A stretch of DNA of 64,000 nucleotides. It comes from Pseudofrankia inefficax (lineage in GTDB: Bacteria; Actinomycetota; Actinomycetes; Frankiales; Frankiaceae). This document shows, piece by piece, positions 62,183 through 64,000 of this stretch. Each line of letters begins with the position of its first letter. The first letter of the stretch is position 1. The stretch is from contig NC_014666.1 of the NCBI RefSeq assembly GCF_000166135.1, forward strand, positions 248,001 to 312,000, given 5' to 3'. The position numbers and the translations under genes were made by a program. Under the pieces are notes generated by a model. The model was not told the DNA's origin and did no database searches. It saw nothing but the letters and a program-made list of their open reading frames with translations.

Positions 62183-62839
62183 ATGATCACGGTCATGAGT
62201 AGCCACACCAGCAATAGCTCGGGAGCCTGGTTGACCTCGGCGGCAGTGGTCGCGACGTGCGCGCTTGTTTTCACTGTCGCTTCGTTTTGGTGGCTAAACG
62301 CGAGACGGGGGCGCCTAAGGACATTCGAGCCGCACACCTTCGCGATGGTTATAGCGCCACGCATCGTCAGGCTTCGTCTTCCACTCGTCTTATACAACTC
62401 GGGGGCAATTCCGATCGTCGTTCAGGGTATTAGAATACGATTTGTAGATCATCTAATGGGGGAGCCGCTAGGGTGGGTTGGAAAGCGATCGCAGATCAGG
62501 CCTACTTCGAACGAGAATCATGACTTCCCGGCAGTATTTGCAGTATCGGGCCGAAGCGCTGAGCAGATATTTGCCGAGTTCGGAATCGACTCGCTCGGAT
62601 TTGCTCTTGAGGCCCGAGACTATCGCGTTTATCTGGAAGGCCGGCTCGGTCACCGTAAGAATTGGGTTCGAATCGGCGACTTCACTCTTCGGGCCGGCCA
62701 TGTCGCGGAGCCATCCGCCTACATAACGTATGACAATACCCCGGGATCTCTGTCGGAAGAGCAGCGCAGAGCAGCCGATTCCGCTCTAAAGGCGCTAGCG
62801 GAAGGACAAACGAAATTGCCGAGCGCGCCTGATGCTTGA
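62183..62839 (+). CDS. membrane-anchored unknown protein of the cargo pair
   Basis: 218 residues from ATG 62183 (ATG 62195 also possible). One N-terminal transmembrane segment (WLTSAAVVATCALVFTVASF) is followed by a beta-rich domain (RIVRLRLPLVLYNSGAIPIV, then RIRFVDHLMGEP) and a C-terminal helix (EEQRRAADSALKALAEG). I recognise no named family. Codon use includes many A/T-ending codons unlike the chromosome. Its last 8 bases overlap the ATG of the nuclease gene, so the two products are probably made together and may interact at the membrane. Confidence 0.7.
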   Translation: MITVMSSHTSNSSGAWLTSAAVVATCALVFTVASFWWLNARRGRLRTFEPHTFAMVIAPRIVRLRLPLVLYNSGAIPIVVQGIRIRFVDHLMGEPLGWVGKRSQIRPTSNENHDFPAVFAVSGRSAEQIFAEFGIDSLGFALEARDYRVYLEGRLGHRKNWVRIGDFTLRAGHVAEPSAYITYDNTPGSLSEEQRRAADSALKALAEGQTKLPSAPDA

Positions 62840-64000
62840 GAAACCGGCCATTCTCCGCAGGCTAATTGCGCGCTACGGGGCATTGAGGGAACTCGATGGG
62901 TACACGCCTCAATCGCGAGGTGTCGAGTTCAATAGACTACTCGCGGAGGTGCTCGATTGCTACGGGATATCCGCCAAGTCATCTGTTCGCGGGCAGGGTG
63001 AGATCGATGTAGCCTTTTCAATCAACGGAACTCGGTTCATACTTGAGGCGAAATGGGAGGAGGAGAAGACGGACTATGGAAAGATCGCCAAGCTGCAGGG
63101 TCGGGTTAGGCAGCGGCTGGTGACAACGGTCGGTGTTTTCGCATCGATGTCCGGCTACACTGATGACGCGCTGAGTATCGGCATCGGGGGACGACTAGAC
63201 GTCCTTCTTCTGGATCGCCGGCACCTGGAAGCAATGATTTCCGGTGTTGTTCCGCCAGACGAGCTTTTCGATCTACTGATCGATAAGACTTCCTACGAGG
63301 GTGGAGTCTTCCATGATCTTGAAGATCTCTTCCCGTCACCGGCGGGAGATCCGCAGCTGAAATTTGGCTGCCCCGACGACCTGCAGGGCAGACTGGTAAG
63401 ATCGGCGCGGGAAGGAATCACTGCAGAGGTCGTCGCACACGATTTACCGATGTCTTACTTCGGAATGGCCCTTGATTCTGCTGGGCGTCTAATTCTAAAC
63501 TACCCAGAAGGGCTGGTCAGGGTCGACCTGGAGCGGGGCCGGGCAAGATGGATGGCACCATTTACTAAGTGCTATCTTCACGTGCTTCCGACTGCGGCAG
63601 GCGATATCCTGTTTGGGCGAATGTACGGCGTCGGAAGCCTCAGCGGTGGTCGATTGCGGGCGCTCGCTGGCGGGTTTGCGGGCAATGCAATTTTGTTTTC
63701 CGACGATGAAGGCCACGCGCGTGCACTTGACAATGGCGGCGTTCGAGATTGGTCTCCGGAGTTTCCGGGCGAAGCGAATGTTTCCCTTGCGCTGATCGGG
63801 GAGAATCTTGGTGACGAGAGGTGGACGGCTACTGACGTCCCGGGTGCAACCGTCGGTGGTGCTACCTGGGCTCACTCTGGGAAAGTTGCTGCGGTTGGTT
63901 CCTCGGCACTCGAAATGATCGACGCAGCTTCAGGCGCCAGGACGTCGTTCCAACACGACCTCACCAACACCTTCAGCGTCGTCAGCTACGACGACAACCG
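62832..64000 (+). CDS. PD-(D/E)XK nuclease with C-terminal beta-propeller-like region, cut by the window end
   Basis: 389 codons are open to the last base with no stop, and the gene continues outside. Residues 29-140 match an Mrr-like restriction endonuclease fold: RGVEFNRLLAEVLDCYG with Glu32, GEIDVAF with Asp59, and FILEAKW with Glu72 and Lys74, followed by VFASMSGYTDDAL as in Mrr_cat. From about residue 200 there are repeated short-strand units (LDSAGRLILNYPEGLVRVDL, then GRARW; ALEMIDAASGART) that look like PQQ/WD-type propeller blades. ATG 62832 overlaps the membrane protein gene. Low GC and position in the element mark it as transferred cargo. A defence role is inference. Confidence 0.72.
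   Translation, partial: MLEKPAILRRLIARYGALRELDGYTPQSRGVEFNRLLAEVLDCYGISAKSSVRGQGEIDVAFSINGTRFILEAKWEEEKTDYGKIAKLQGRVRQRLVTTVGVFASMSGYTDDALSIGIGGRLDVLLLDRRHLEAMISGVVPPDELFDLLIDKTSYEGGVFHDLEDLFPSPAGDPQLKFGCPDDLQGRLVRSAREGITAEVVAHDLPMSYFGMALDSAGRLILNYPEGLVRVDLERGRARWMAPFTKCYLHVLPTAAGDILFGRMYGVGSLSGGRLRALAGGFAGNAILFSDDEGHARALDNGGVRDWSPEFPGEANVSLALIGENLGDERWTATDVPGATVGGATWAHSGKVAAVGSSALEMIDAASGARTSFQHDLTNTFSVVSYDDN

Overview
The window is a 64 kb piece of a very GC-rich actinobacterial chromosome. The signs are GTG/TTG starts, ATGA/GTGA gene overlaps, an HspR/HAIR-controlled dnaK-grpE-dnaJ-hspR operon with a separate HAIR-controlled clpB, a Mycobacterium-like Dcd, a DUF3151 gene beside purA and fba, and Rpf-type muralytic proteins behind c-di-AMP riboswitches. 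A Frankia-like (Frankiales) host is my best guess, but that is inference from gene content.

Layout. 1-7 kb: end of a deoxysugar/surface-polysaccharide cluster (rfbF end, an SDR, two C-methyltransferase-like proteins, Nudix, DUF218, HTH, Fe/2OG dioxygenase). 7-23 kb: purine genes (purC, purB, purE, purD, purA) interleaved with nucleotide-sugar and wall-polymer genes (rfbA, WecG/TagA-type glycosyltransferase, gmd, fcl, DUF4012). 22-25 kb: two Rpf-like secreted muralytic enzymes, each behind its own c-di-AMP (ydaO-type) riboswitch. 25-27 kb: a gene-poor, repeat-rich stretch ending at fba. 28-43 kb: DedA, an SDR, GNAT, a lone CD-NTase-like nucleotidyltransferase, three of five paralogous lipoproteins, an MMPL transporter, psuG, an orphan antitoxin, a large membrane Fe-S oxidoreductase and a NERD protein. 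44-55 kb: heat-shock regulon, two more lipoproteins of the same family, one unrelated lipoprotein, and dcd. 56-59.4 kb: a HAD phosphoglucomutase coupled to a GH65 phosphorylase, which together would make glucose 6-phosphate from a disaccharide.

At 59646-59672 lies only the 3' end of a tRNA-Gly gene. In this orientation that marks the chromosomal edge of an integrated element running to the right beyond the window. The element carries small unknown genes, one with a degenerate resolvase-like fold, a large inverted repeat, and a cargo pair of lower GC: a membrane-anchored protein overlapping a PD-(D/E)XK (Mrr-like) nuclease joined to what looks like a PQQ-type beta-propeller. The nuclease gene is cut by the window end. 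This pair is the best candidate for an undescribed (possibly defence) system.

Across the whole window a 72-73 bp palindromic element recurs seven times (six intact, one rearranged), always between genes.
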